Source: Cryomorphaceae bacterium (GTDB lineage: Bacteria; Bacteroidota; Bacteroidia; Flavobacteriales_D; Crocinitomicaceae). From it: DNA of 64,000 nt. Within the stretch, counting starts at the first letter, position 1. Each line of letters starts with the position of its first letter. The stretch lies in assembly GCA_027483605.1 (NCBI GenBank), contig JAIXUE010000002.1:1-64000 (forward strand). The letters are read 5' to 3'. Shown piece after piece: positions 1 to 8,843 of the stretch. Made by a program: the position numbers and the translations under genes. A model generated the notes under the pieces. That model made no database searches. It was given only the letters and a program-made list of their open reading frames with translations, and was not told the DNA's origin.

Positions 1-1107
1 ACGGGAGTGGTAAACACCAACGAGGTCGCCAAAGTAGTGTTGCAAGCGCCCAATGAGTTGGGTGGTGAGTGCAATTTCTGGGATCAGAAAAAGCACCTGT
101 TTTCCGAGGTCTAGGTATGTTTGGATCAGTTGCACATAAATTTCGGTCTTGCCTGAGCCAGTTACGCCATAAAATAAACATACATCTTTTTGAGAGAAGC
201 CTGTTTCGATTTCTTGAAGTGCAGTACGCTGCACTTCAGTAAGTGGTTTAAAAGCGCCTTTTCCTTCACCAATACTACTATAGCGTTCTACCTGAAGTCT
301 TTCCATTTGGAAAATACCCTGTTTTTCTAGTGTAGCGAGTGCTGAGGCACTGATGTCGTGCTGGAGTAAAAGTGTTTTGGATACTGGCGCAGCTAAACTA
401 CCGGCTTCGGTAGCTAATTGGATAAAGCGCAACAGTGCTTGTACTTGTTTTTCAGCTCGTGGCTTGCGTTCAATGGTATTGAGAAACGCAGTAAGTTGTT
501 CTTCTTGCTGAAAATCTGAGTGCAAAAAGATAAAGAGTTGTGTTTTGGGGGTGTAACGCTCTTGAACTTCTTCGGCACTCGCAATGAGTTTGAGCTCGAG
601 GAGTTTTTTGAGGTAGGGCTGAATGGTTTTGATGCCTAAACGTTCGGTGAGTTCTTTGCTGCTCATTTGGCTTTGCACCATGAGCAATTCTAGAATTTCT
701 TCGGCGCGCGTGCTGAGTTCTGGTCTTTGCAGCGGTGCGTCTGGGTGCAGACAAAATTTAGATTCGCTGGCCAGCTTGAAATTTGCCGGTAAGGCGGCGT
801 TCATGACATCGCCAATCGGTGCCATGTAATAAGTACTTACCCAATCCCAGAAAGCGAGTTGCTTGCCTGTGATAATGGGTTGTTCATCGAGGATGGTATC
901 GATGTATTTGGCTTGGTAATTTTGAGGTACGTTCGAATGAACGTTTGTTACTAAACCGGTTAGGAGTTTGTTTTTTCCGAACGGAACCAATACGCGCAAT
1001 CCACTGCGCATTTGTGCATTGAATTCAAAAGGAACGCGGTAAGTGAAAACCTGCCGCATCGGGACTGGCAGCAAGACATCGGCAAAGAGTGTCTGGCGCT
1101 CAGTCAT
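1..1107 (-). CDS. priA: Primosomal protein N' (PriA helicase), 5' part only
   Basis: PriA is a 3'-5' DNA helicase that reloads the replisome at stalled forks. The first 369 codons are visible, starting at the ATG at 1107 (MTERQTLFADV) with no stop before the window edge. The N-terminal DNA-binding domain (roughly residues 1-105) is followed by a winged-helix-like linker. The helicase domain starts with Walker A GVTGSGKT at residues 314-321 and continues with VLFLIPEIALTTQ, typical of PriA. The DEXH box, zinc-binding cysteines and C-terminal helicase domain would lie beyond position 1. The ATG directly abuts the stop codon of the lipoprotein gene upstream, so the two are probably co-transcribed. 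The family call is very secure. Confidence 0.95.
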   Translation of the reverse strand, partial: MTERQTLFADVLLPVPMRQVFTYRVPFEFNAQMRSGLRVLVPFGKNKLLTGLVTNVHSNVPQNYQAKYIDTILDEQPIITGKQLAFWDWVSTYYMAPIGDVMNAALPANFKLASESKFCLHPDAPLQRPELSTRAEEILELLMVQSQMSSKELTERLGIKTIQPYLKKLLELKLIASAEEVQERYTPKTQLFIFLHSDFQQEEQLTAFLNTIERKPRAEKQVQALLRFIQLATEAGSLAAPVSKTLLLQHDISASALATLEKQGIFQMERLQVERYSSIGEGKGAFKPLTEVQRTALQEIETGFSQKDVCLFYGVTGSGKTEIYVQLIQTYLDLGKQVLFLIPEIALTTQLIGRLQHYFGDLVGVYHSR

Positions 1108-2250
1108 TTAGTTACATGCAAAAGACTCCTCTTGCCCCACTACGTTGTCACCTGGATGGTTGGAGCAAAATAGGAGAAATCCTGTAATTGGGCCGTTGCA
1201 GAGTTCTCGGGTTGATTTTTTATCGATTGCTCTAATGTAGGCCTGTTGTGGAGAGGTGTAGAAAGGTTTATAGTACGTTACGGTTTGTCGCGAAGAGAAG
1301 ATTCCAACTACACGCTTGCCGTTGGTGACACTGAGGTTGGTGTAGGTGGGTTTGCTCTGTGCCAAACTAGAGCTAGGTGAGTTGACGCTCATGTAGTTGT
1401 ACAGCTCTTCAGCACCTCCAGTAAGAATGACGCGAATCCCTTTAAAGGTGCGTTTGTCTATCGCTGGATTGTTGCTTACATTGGCTTTGACAAGGTCGTA
1501 GAAAGTTCTACCAACAGCAGAGTAAGTACGAGTTGTAAATGGTTCAGCAGCTGCTTCTCCAAGTTTCCAACGAAAGGATTTTTCGTTAACTACAGGACCT
1601 TGGTGTTCATTGAAAAGTATGTCGAGATGAGCACTAGTGATATACGAATTACCGGTATTGGAAATTGCGATTCCGGTAGAGATGTATTCTCCTGGATCGT
1701 CGGCAAATTTAAAAGTAAAATTTTGAGAAGCAGACGGGGAGGTCATGCCGCGAACAAGTTCGGTTTGGCCGCTCACCTCAAATTCACCACCATTGATAAT
1801 GGCCTTGAATTGATAAGTTGCAGTTGGCTTGAGTGAACTCAGCATGGGGTTGCTAGAAGTTTGAATGGCTTCTAGTGGCCCTGTTGGTAGGGTCTTGAAA
1901 TAGTACGCTTTTTGTTCGGGGCCGTAGAAAAGACCATTGGTATCTTTATCTTGTACGATGGTATCTTTTAGGGTCCATGTGCGGGTGACCTGACCATTTA
2001 CCACTTCAGATACCGTAGCTTCTACTTGATCAAAATAACTGGAGTCTGGTATTTGAGCGATGTCGAGGGCAGAACCCGGGCCAATAAATGCGCGGGTAAT
2101 TTTGATCATGTGGATAGAATCTGCTTGGTCGAGAAGGCCATATACAACAGCAGTTTCTACGAAGTCGCCATCGAGGATGATGTCTTCTTCACAGGAGCTC
2201 AGTGCCAAAGCACCGGCAACAAAAATGGAGAGGTATTTTAAAAAACGCAT
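1108..2250 (-). CDS. Outer-membrane or periplasmic lipoprotein, DUF4249-like
   Basis: A 380-residue predicted lipoprotein. The signal peptide ends in the lipobox LALSSC, giving a lipidated Cys20, followed by acidic residues (EEDIILDGD) that are compatible with surface or outer-membrane sorting in Bacteroidota. The rest looks like a beta-rich extracellular fold, and the N-terminal segment (AVVYGLLDQADSIHMIKITR) recalls DUF4249-type proteins often seen beside TonB receptors. I assign this family only tentatively, and the function is unknown. The gene sits between a lipoprotein prolyl isomerase and priA, and its stop touches the priA start. Confidence 0.75.
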   Translation of the reverse strand: MRFLKYLSIFVAGALALSSCEEDIILDGDFVETAVVYGLLDQADSIHMIKITRAFIGPGSALDIAQIPDSSYFDQVEATVSEVVNGQVTRTWTLKDTIVQDKDTNGLFYGPEQKAYYFKTLPTGPLEAIQTSSNPMLSSLKPTATYQFKAIINGGEFEVSGQTELVRGMTSPSASQNFTFKFADDPGEYISTGIAISNTGNSYITSAHLDILFNEHQGPVVNEKSFRWKLGEAAAEPFTTRTYSAVGRTFYDLVKANVSNNPAIDKRTFKGIRVILTGGAEELYNYMSVNSPSSSLAQSKPTYTNLSVTNGKRVVGIFSSRQTVTYYKPFYTSPQQAYIRAIDKKSTRELCNGPITGFLLFCSNHPGDNVVGQEESFACN

Positions 2251-2265
2251 GGTCTAATTTACGAA

Positions 2266-3201
2266 TTATTGTATTCTTGGATTGGGCATTTGGAGAGCAG
2301 TATTTGGAGCTGCTGCTTTTTCGATGGCCATGAGTTCCATTTCAAAAATGAGTGGAGAATATGGTTTGATGTTGGCGCCTTGCGGTGGATTACCTGCGTA
2401 GCCGAGTTCTTGTGGTACGAATAAACGAATTTTGGTGCCTACGCTCATGAGTTGAACACCTTCGGTCCAGCCGGGAATCACTTCGTTGAGACCAAAACTA
2501 ATGCCTTCACCCGCAGGCGATTGATCAAAAATACTGCCGTCGGGGTTCATCCCTACATAATTCATCTTCACACGTGCATCTCGACCAGGTTTTGGTCCTT
2601 TTCCTTCTTTAATGACCATATATTGCAGGCCGCTTGCCGTTGTGATGACTCCAGGTTTGTTTTTGTTGGCATTCATAAAAGCCTCACCTTCGGCTTTGTA
2701 GCCTGCAGTAATTTTTTGGTATTTCTGATTCATGAGGGCCTCAAAGCCAGCCATTATTTTTTTGCGGTCTTGGCCTTTGAGGGCTTCAGCATCTTTTTTA
2801 TTCAAACCGTCTGAGAATCCTTTTTTAACGAAATCGCTATTGATCAGCGCTTTTGCATCGAGTTCGTCGAAGTAATGATCAAAGCGCTCACGGTTGATTT
2901 TACCTACAGCAAAAGAGCCTTGTTCTTTGTATTTTTCGTTGAAGCTTTTGCCAGTTTGTCCAAGAAGTAATTCGAGGTCTTTGTAATATTTTTTGAGTTC
3001 AGCTTCTTTGACTGGGTTTTCGAAACCTTCGATCATTTTTTCTTTGTCCATTTTGGTAAATGGCGCCTGTGTGATGAATGGCTTGGCAATCTCCACGCCC
3101 AGTAAGTAAGAGTAGCGTTCTTTGTCTGTTTTGAAGGTCACCACTTCATCACCGCAAGATAAAAGCGTTAAAACAAGGGCAAGGATAGATAGGTATTTCA
3201 T
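2266..3201 (-). CDS. FKBP-type peptidyl-prolyl isomerase, lipoprotein
   Basis: A predicted cis-trans prolyl isomerase folding exported proteins in the periplasm or at a membrane. The chosen start (MKYLSILALV, 311 residues) gives a signal peptide with lipobox LTLLSC (Cys16); a longer frame would run into the neighbouring gene and hide the signal. Residues about 20-185 form an alpha-helical dimerisation-type region like that of FkpA/MIP proteins. Residues about 190-300 are the FKBP domain, with GLQYMVIKEGKG, the V-I-P-G-W core and the QELGYAG loop. It starts 10 bases after the stop of a second FKBP gene, so the pair is probably one transcript. The isomerase call is firm; substrates are unknown. 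Confidence 0.92.
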   Translation of the reverse strand: MKYLSILALVLTLLSCGDEVVTFKTDKERYSYLLGVEIAKPFITQAPFTKMDKEKMIEGFENPVKEAELKKYYKDLELLLGQTGKSFNEKYKEQGSFAVGKINRERFDHYFDELDAKALINSDFVKKGFSDGLNKKDAEALKGQDRKKIMAGFEALMNQKYQKITAGYKAEGEAFMNANKNKPGVITTASGLQYMVIKEGKGPKPGRDARVKMNYVGMNPDGSIFDQSPAGEGISFGLNEVIPGWTEGVQLMSVGTKIRLFVPQELGYAGNPPQGANIKPYSPLIFEMELMAIEKAAAPNTALQMPNPRIQ

Positions 3202-3211
3202 GTTGTAAGGT

Positions 3212-3811
3212 TTAGGCAATAGAGAGTAGTTCGACATCAAAAATGAGTGCAGCGTATGGCTGAATGGCTCCGCCCGGGTGCGGGTTGGCACCATAGGCCA
3301 ATTCTTGGGGAATGGAGAGGCGATATTTAGCACCTTCGGACATCAGTTGCAGCGCTTCAGTCCAGCCCCGGATTACTTGATTGACACCAAATGTAGCAGG
3401 CGCACCGCGCTGTACGGAGCTGTCAAAGACTGTTCCGTCTATTAAGGTTCCGTGGTAATGAACAGTAACTTGGCTCGTTGGGCCCGGCTTGGGTCCGTCG
3501 CCTTCTTGCAGCACTTCGTACTGCAAACCACTTGCAGTGGTTTTGACTTCCGGCCGCTGCGCGTTGTCGGCCAAGAAGGCTTCCCCAGCCAACTTCACAG
3601 CTTCGTATTTTTGTGTTTTTTGAGCGTCTAAAAAACGCTGGATATGCATATTGGCTTCTTCTGGACTGATGAGTGGGGGCTCGCCGCTAAAAACAGCGCG
3701 CATGCCTGCCAATACCTGATCGAGATCTAGGGTGGAAAGGTCTTGTTGGGCCAAACTTTCGGCGATGCTCATGCCTACGCCATATGATGCTTTTGATTTA
3801 TCTGCTTCCAT
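3212..3811 (-). CDS. FKBP-type peptidyl-prolyl isomerase, FklB-like, no signal peptide
   Basis: A 199-residue prolyl isomerase resembling FklB. Residues 1-90 are a helical N-terminal dimerisation region (SYGVGMSIAESL) and residues about 95-199 the FKBP domain, with GLQYEVLQEGDGPKPG, the FDSS motif, GVNQVIRGW and the IPQELAYG loop. No signal peptide or lipobox is visible, so it is likely cytoplasmic, unlike its downstream partner with the same domain order. A -7-like element (TAAATTCG, one mismatch to TAnnTTTG, 3826-3833) lies about 15 bases upstream of the ATG. The tandem arrangement suggests duplication followed by targeting to different compartments. Confidence 0.92.
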   Translation of the reverse strand: MEADKSKASYGVGMSIAESLAQQDLSTLDLDQVLAGMRAVFSGEPPLISPEEANMHIQRFLDAQKTQKYEAVKLAGEAFLADNAQRPEVKTTASGLQYEVLQEGDGPKPGPTSQVTVHYHGTLIDGTVFDSSVQRGAPATFGVNQVIRGWTEALQLMSEGAKYRLSIPQELAYGANPHPGGAIQPYAALIFDVELLSIA

Positions 3812-3914
3812 GTATTGTAAAAACGCGAATTTACCGAAAAAAGGGCTGTAAATCCCTTACGCTGTCAAATTAAATCGCGAAACTTTTTGTAATCAGTTGC
3901 GTATAAACGCCTCG

Positions 3915-4385
3915 ATGATGCAACAGTTCTCTTTTTCTTATCGTTTAGTGCCCACTTTCCAAGATTTAGCTACTGAAGATAAATTATTGGCGAGCGCCGC
4001 CCAAGCCGCGATGAGACGTGCTTATGCACCCTATTCGAAATTTCAAGTTGGCGCCAGTCTTTTATTGAAAAGTGGCCTTGTTGTAGAAGGAAACAATCAA
4101 GAAAATATTGCATATCCTTCAGGTTTGTGTGCCGAGCGCGTGGCTTTGTTTTATGCCGGTGCCAATTATCCAGAAGACCCCATTGTCAAGATCTGTATTG
4201 TAGCAGAAGGCGATTTAATGCCCGAGGGCGCCTTGCTCTCTCCTTGTGGGTCGTGCCGACAAGTTATGTTGGAGAGTGAAGCGCGTCAAAATAATCCGAT
4301 AGAGGTACTTTTGGTACAAAGATCAGGTGAAATACTTGTCTTGGAAACGGTTCAAAACTTATTGCCATTTGGCTTTTCTAAGTAG
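3915..4385 (+). CDS. cdd: Cytidine deaminase
   Basis: Hydrolytic deamination of cytidine and deoxycytidine to uridine forms in pyrimidine salvage. The 156-residue protein has the complete zinc site and catalytic acid of the small tetrameric family: C72-A-E74 (LCAERVA) and the P-C111-G-S-C114-R-Q motif. Length is slightly above the usual 130-140 because of an N-terminal extension (MMQQFSFSYRLVPTFQDL) that is common in Bacteroidota. Two adjacent ATGs (3915 and 3918) are available; an upstream TTG at 3897 would extend the frame but is unlikely. It is divergent from the FKBP genes. Confidence 0.95.
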   Translation: MMQQFSFSYRLVPTFQDLATEDKLLASAAQAAMRRAYAPYSKFQVGASLLLKSGLVVEGNNQENIAYPSGLCAERVALFYAGANYPEDPIVKICIVAEGDLMPEGALLSPCGSCRQVMLESEARQNNPIEVLLVQRSGEILVLETVQNLLPFGFSK

Positions 4386-4406
4386 TGTAAATTCCAACGA
4401 GCGTAT

Positions 4407-4414
4407 TATCTTTG
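4407..4414 (+). promoter_or_regulatory. Bacteroidota -7 promoter element for the DUF4494 gene
   Basis: TATCTTTG matches the Bacteroidota housekeeping consensus TAnnTTTG exactly and ends 19 bases before the ATG at 4434. No clear TTTG-type -33 element is seen at the expected distance, so this is a half-site call. Confidence 0.5.
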
Positions 4415-4433
4415 TAGTCCAAATTTAATACGC

Positions 4434-5036
4434 ATGAATAGCTGGTTTACTGTCAAAGTCAAATACACCAAACAACTCGAAAACGGCACTTTTAAAAGGG
4501 TTTCTGAACCTTATTTGCTCGCCGCCATGACCTTCACCGATGCCGAAGCGCGTATTTACGAAGAATTGGGCTCTAGCATCAGAGGCGAGTTTCAAGTAAC
4601 TGGTATTGCCCGCACCGATTTACACGATATTTTCCAATACGACGACGCCGAACAATGGTTCAAATGCAAGGTCACCTATGACCGCATCGACGAAGACGGC
4701 GAAAAAGCCAAAACAATTTCTCAAAATTTCTTGGTGAGTGCAGCTCATGTCAAAGAAGCTTATGAGCGCATAGAAGAAAGCCTCGCTACGCTCATGATTG
4801 ACTTCAATGTGGTATCCATTACCGCTTCTCCTATCGTTGAAATCTTCCCTTACCGCGAAGAAGACGTTCAGTCTCCAGCGCAAAAGGCGCCTAAATTCGA
4901 GGAAGAAACAACCCATACGCCTATTCGTCAAGTTTTCTCTGCTTCGGGTTCCGATTCCGATGACGACCTCACCGACGAGGATGTTTTTTACGATGAAGAC
5001 GATTCAGAAATAACCGACGAAACCGCAGAAGCCTAA
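4434..5036 (+). CDS. DUF4494 family protein with acidic tail
   Basis: A 200-residue cytoplasmic protein of the Bacteroidota-restricted DUF4494 family, whose function is unknown. Residues 1-145 hold two similar halves, each starting with a W-F-x-V/C-K-V-x-Y-type strand (NSWFTVKVKY and QWFKCKVTYDR), which suggests an internal duplication. The last 30 or so residues are very acidic (DSDDDLTDED and EITDETAEA) and probably disordered. No signal peptide or catalytic motif is visible. Only 2 bases separate it from pdxH, with which it should be co-transcribed; this is the only functional hint. Confidence 0.85.
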   Translation: MNSWFTVKVKYTKQLENGTFKRVSEPYLLAAMTFTDAEARIYEELGSSIRGEFQVTGIARTDLHDIFQYDDAEQWFKCKVTYDRIDEDGEKAKTISQNFLVSAAHVKEAYERIEESLATLMIDFNVVSITASPIVEIFPYREEDVQSPAQKAPKFEEETTHTPIRQVFSASGSDSDDDLTDEDVFYDEDDSEITDETAEA

Positions 5037-5038
5037 AC

Positions 5039-5683
5039 ATGAGTGAGTGGCTCAAAGCATACCGTGAAAACCACGCCGATTTCGATCAGCCTTCGGCTAT
5101 CGGGAGCCTTCCTTCAGATCCTTTTGCAGCCTTTTCACTCTGGTTCGACGCAGCAGTACAGGCCCAAGAATTAGAGGCCAATGCATGCGTCTTGAGCACA
5201 ACCAATGCGCAACTTCAAAGCAGTTCGCGCGTTCTGTACCTCAAAGAATTACTACAGCAGCAATTTATTTTCTACACCAACTACAGCAGCCACAAGGGTC
5301 AAGAACTCCAACTCAACCCTAAAGCCTCACTGCTCTTCTTTTGGCCTCAACTCATGCGTCAGGTGCGCATTGAGGGCCAAGTTCAACAAATTGACCCAGC
5401 TATATCTGATGCTTATTTTGCTTCTCGCCCCCGCGAAAGCCAACTAGGTGCTTGGGCCTCTCAGCAATCCGAGACCTTAACCGATCGTGCTGAGCTCATT
5501 GCGCGTTTTGAAGCCCTCGATTTGCAATTCCCGTCTAAGGTACCTCGCCCGCCACATTGGGGAGGTTTTGCGCTGCATCCCCACTACTTAGAATTTTGGC
5601 AAGGTCAACCTTCTCGCTTACACGAACGCCGCGCCTATGAGCTCAGTCAGAATGAATGGAAATCCAAACTCCTCAATCCTTAA
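5039..5683 (+). CDS. pdxH: Pyridoxamine 5'-phosphate oxidase
   Basis: FMN-dependent oxidation of pyridoxamine or pyridoxine 5'-phosphate to pyridoxal 5'-phosphate, the last step of vitamin B6 biosynthesis and salvage. The 214-residue length is typical. The FMN-binding strand region (SSRVLYLKEL), the FYTNYSSHKGQEL motif, the SRPRESQLGAWASQQS segment and the C-terminal WQGQPSRLHER active-site motif are all present. It lies in a tight unit with the DUF4494 gene (2 bases) and the M16 peptidase gene (directly adjoining). A PLP-binding YggS-type protein is encoded just beyond on the other strand. Confidence 0.96.
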   Translation: MSEWLKAYRENHADFDQPSAIGSLPSDPFAAFSLWFDAAVQAQELEANACVLSTTNAQLQSSSRVLYLKELLQQQFIFYTNYSSHKGQELQLNPKASLLFFWPQLMRQVRIEGQVQQIDPAISDAYFASRPRESQLGAWASQQSETLTDRAELIARFEALDLQFPSKVPRPPHWGGFALHPHYLEFWQGQPSRLHERRAYELSQNEWKSKLLNP

Positions 5684-6940
5684 ATGAAGGCTTATCAACC
5701 TATTTGTGAAGTATTGTCCAATGGCACGCGCTTGGTTTACTTAAAAGTACCTAGCCAAGTCGCGCATCTGGGTTTTTTCTTTGCAGCGGGCTCGCGTCAC
5801 GAGGCCCCAAATCAAATTGGTTTGGCACATTTTCTAGAGCATTGTCTTTTTAAAGGCACCCATAAACGCAAGGCGCTTCACATTCTGTCGCGCATAGATG
5901 CTGTAGGTGGCGAACTCAATGCTTACACTGCCAAAGAAGAAATGTGCTTGTACGCCTCGTTTTCCAAAGAACACACAAAGCGTGCTATCGATTTGTTGTC
6001 CGACATCTCTATTCATTCTACTTTTCCGCAAAAAGAGATTGAGAAAGAAAAAGAAGTCATTTTAGATGAAATCAATTCTTATTTAGATTCTCCTAGTGAC
6101 AAAATCTTCGACGATTACGACGCCAAACTCTTCAAAGGTCATCCCTTGGGTCAAAACATCCTCGGCACCAAAGAAAGTGTTTCGGGTTTCACGCAGCAAG
6201 ATCTCCAAGATTATGTAAAGCAATATTTTACCGCAGACAACTTAGTAGTTTCTTTCGTTGGCAATATGTCTTTGCCAAGACTAAAAGCTTCATTAGAGTC
6301 TGCACTCATGGATATGCCCAAAACGGCAATGCGTCCTGCACCTCAACCATTTAATAGCACGGCACCATTCAATGAAATAGTCAAGGAGGCTAACTATCAA
6401 GCCCATGCAGTTTTAGGGGGCTTGGCACCGAGTTACCATCAAGACGAGCGCATAGCGATGTCATTACTGATCAATATTTTAGGCGGTCCTGCGCTCAACT
6501 CTCGTCTCAATTTATCAGTTAGAGAGCGCTATGGTTACGCCTATTCAATCGAAGCCAATTACCATACCTTTGCCGATACCGGCTATTGGCAAATTTATTT
6601 TGGTTCAGAATCCAAGAATATCAATAAAACACTGACGCTAATAGATAAAGAACTTGACAAATTGCGAGATAAACCACTCTCCTCAAGCCAACTTACGCAA
6701 GCCAAAAGACAATTCAAGGGTCATTTAGCCTTGGGAATGGATGTCAATTCGGGTCTGATGCAGGGGCTAGGCAAGAGCATGTTGGCGTTTGGTCAGATAG
6801 ACACTATCGCTGAAATGCACCAGGCCATCGACAAAATTACAGCAGAAGAAATTCAAGGACTCGCAAAGCAATACCTGAGAAAAGAAGCCATGTCTTCACT
6901 CATTTTTGATGTCGAAAATCTTGATAAAGAAGCTGAGTAG
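5684..6940 (+). CDS. M16 family zinc metallopeptidase
   Basis: An insulinase/processing-peptidase (pitrilysin) family protein of 418 residues, the usual size of a single two-domain M16B subunit. The inverted zinc motif H49-F-L-E52-H53 and the third ligand E129 (VILDEI) are intact, so it should be catalytically active. The second half carries the conserved RERYGYAYSIEA motif typical of the substrate-binding domain. No signal peptide is obvious, so it is probably cytoplasmic and degrades peptides. Its start abuts the pdxH stop. It converges on yggS with only 8 bases between stops, and no terminator hairpin is visible there. Confidence 0.93.
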   Translation: MKAYQPICEVLSNGTRLVYLKVPSQVAHLGFFFAAGSRHEAPNQIGLAHFLEHCLFKGTHKRKALHILSRIDAVGGELNAYTAKEEMCLYASFSKEHTKRAIDLLSDISIHSTFPQKEIEKEKEVILDEINSYLDSPSDKIFDDYDAKLFKGHPLGQNILGTKESVSGFTQQDLQDYVKQYFTADNLVVSFVGNMSLPRLKASLESALMDMPKTAMRPAPQPFNSTAPFNEIVKEANYQAHAVLGGLAPSYHQDERIAMSLLINILGGPALNSRLNLSVRERYGYAYSIEANYHTFADTGYWQIYFGSESKNINKTLTLIDKELDKLRDKPLSSSQLTQAKRQFKGHLALGMDVNSGLMQGLGKSMLAFGQIDTIAEMHQAIDKITAEEIQGLAKQYLRKEAMSSLIFDVENLDKEAE

Positions 6941-6948
6941 ACACCCGT

Positions 6949-7608
6949 TTAGCGTCCGCCAAAAATTTTGCTTCCAACTCTTACCATAGTGCTGCCATTT
7001 TGTATGGCCAATTGGTAGTCACCACTCATACCCATCGAAATTTCTTTAAAGTAGGTCTGCCCTTGAAAATAATTATTGCTGAGCGTTTCAAAAATCTGCT
7101 TCAAGGTTCGGAATTCGCTGGCAACTTGCGTTTGATCGGAGGTATTGCTCGCCATGCCCATGACGCCACAAATTTGTATGTTTTTGAGTTGTTTGAACTC
7201 GAGCGAATCTAAAATTGCCTTTGCTTCTTGTAGTTCAAGACCAAATTTGGTTTCTTCTTGAGCAATATAAAACTGAAGCAGTACATCTTGCACCCGTCCC
7301 ACTTTTCGAGCTTGTTTGTCAATTTCTTGGAGTAACTTGAGGCTGTCCACACCATGAATGAGGTGTACAAAACCCGCCATATACTTGACTTTATTGGTTT
7401 GCAAATGGCCAATCAGATGCCAATGGATGTCTGGGGGAAGTTGCCGCGCTTTTTCGACCATTTCTTGCACTTTGTTTTCTCCAAAATGTCGTTGACCTGC
7501 ATTGTAGGCCTCTTGAAGATCAGCAAGGGGTTTGGTTTTGGAAACCGCAATGAGTGTTGTGTTTGTTGGGATTTCAGCCCGAACAAGATCTAGTTGTTTG
7601 GGGATCAT
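6949..7608 (-). CDS. YggS/PLPBP family pyridoxal-phosphate homeostasis protein
   Basis: A single-domain PLP-binding protein of 219 residues with no known catalysis, involved in vitamin B6 homeostasis. The PLP lysine is K24 in the AVSKTKP motif, followed by FGENKVQE and the IHWHLIGHLQTNK motif diagnostic of the family. The C-terminal SMGMSGDYQLAI phosphate-binding loop and VRVGSKIFGGR are complete. Its ATG overlaps the stop of the DUF1015 gene by 4 bases, indicating translational coupling in the receptor-DUF1015-yggS unit. Confidence 0.95.
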   Translation of the reverse strand: MIPKQLDLVRAEIPTNTTLIAVSKTKPLADLQEAYNAGQRHFGENKVQEMVEKARQLPPDIHWHLIGHLQTNKVKYMAGFVHLIHGVDSLKLLQEIDKQARKVGRVQDVLLQFYIAQEETKFGLELQEAKAILDSLEFKQLKNIQICGVMGMASNTSDQTQVASEFRTLKQIFETLSNNYFQGQTYFKEISMGMSGDYQLAIQNGSTMVRVGSKIFGGR

Positions 7609-8840
7609 GCCTCAAGCGAATAAATGGTGAGTCCGCTCCTTAATTTGGGTTCAACCCATGTCGATTTAGGTGGCATATTGAGGCCGGCGTCAGCTACTTT
7701 TTTAACATCGGCTATGCTTGCCGGATGCAGTAAAAAAGCGACTTCAAATTTTTTGGCATCCACTGCAGCGATCATTTTATGAAGTGGCTCGTTACCTGGC
7801 ACAAATTCTACTTGATCGGTGGTTTTAAGGTCAATGATGCCAAAAATTGGTTTGAGTATGAGGTCTGAAAGAATGAAGGAATCTAATGTTTCTATGGGGT
7901 CTTGGTCGTTGATAAAGTTCAGGTTGGGCCTAAACTTGAGCCAAGTTTTGTCCATGTAAATATGGATATCGTGTTTCTTTTCAGGAAGTTGTGGACCTGC
8001 TAAAGTTTCGAGGCTGCCTTCGCTGCTCAGGATGGCCATAAGTCCTTTTAGCTCGAGTCCATTAGTAGACTTCAGCAAGCGATGAAAAGCTGCAATTTGC
8101 ACTTCGCGTTCATCCACTAAATAGCCCAAAAAATAATCTGCTGCCGCTGGATAGGCGGTCCCTTTTTCACGTAGTTGTTGCGTGTAGCGTGCCGAAGACG
8201 CAGAGCGGTGGTGACCGTCTGCAATATAAAGTGCAGGAACATTTTGGAAAGCTTGGCAGACAACCGCGGAGTCAGTAGGGCTCAAGATCCAGACTTCATG
8301 GGTAATGCGATCTGTGGTGGTAAATTCGTATTCTGGTCTTGTGGCTAAATAGTTGTCGAGCATTTTTTGAATGGGTGCTTGCCCTTCATAAGTGAGCAAA
8401 ACAGGCTCGGCATTGAAGCCAACGGTATGCAGGTAGTTGGTGAAGACGTCTTCTCTGGCAGTGAGTGTTTGCTCGTGAATTTTGATGCTGCCATTAAGGT
8501 AATCGTCTACACTTACACCGGCAAAAAAACCAGATACGACAAGGCCAGCTCTAGATTGTCTATAGATATAGAGTTGGGCTTCTGGGTCAGTGGTGAGTAT
8601 GCCGGCATCGATAAACGCATTAAATCTTTGTTTGACCTGTAAAAATCGTTCGGTTGAATTAGGTTTGGTTTTGATTTGAGCACCAAACTCGGGGTTAATT
8701 ATGTGCAAGAAGGTAAATGGATTGTCTTCGAGTTTGGCCTTCAGGACATTTTTTTTATACGAATAGTAAGGTCTAGTCGCTACCAGATGAACTTTACTGC
8801 GAACCGGGCGAATTCCCTTAAACGACCTGATGTTTGCCAT
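7605..8840 (-). CDS. DUF1015 family protein
   Basis: A 411-residue protein of the widespread but poorly characterised DUF1015 family, some members of which are annotated as HTH/SpoOJ-like. It starts with the family hallmark ...IRSFKGIRPVRS and contains the ADGHHRSASSARYTQ motif near residue 210, a conserved polar cluster resembling an active site. No signal peptide or membrane segment is visible. It begins 3 bases after the TonB-dependent receptor stop and overlaps yggS by 4 bases. The function is not known and the neighbours do not settle it. Confidence 0.88.
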   Translation of the reverse strand: MANIRSFKGIRPVRSKVHLVATRPYYSYKKNVLKAKLEDNPFTFLHIINPEFGAQIKTKPNSTERFLQVKQRFNAFIDAGILTTDPEAQLYIYRQSRAGLVVSGFFAGVSVDDYLNGSIKIHEQTLTAREDVFTNYLHTVGFNAEPVLLTYEGQAPIQKMLDNYLATRPEYEFTTTDRITHEVWILSPTDSAVVCQAFQNVPALYIADGHHRSASSARYTQQLREKGTAYPAAADYFLGYLVDEREVQIAAFHRLLKSTNGLELKGLMAILSSEGSLETLAGPQLPEKKHDIHIYMDKTWLKFRPNLNFINDQDPIETLDSFILSDLILKPIFGIIDLKTTDQVEFVPGNEPLHKMIAAVDAKKFEVAFLLHPASIADVKKVADAGLNMPPKSTWVEPKLRSGLTIYSLEA

Positions 8841-8843
8841 TTT

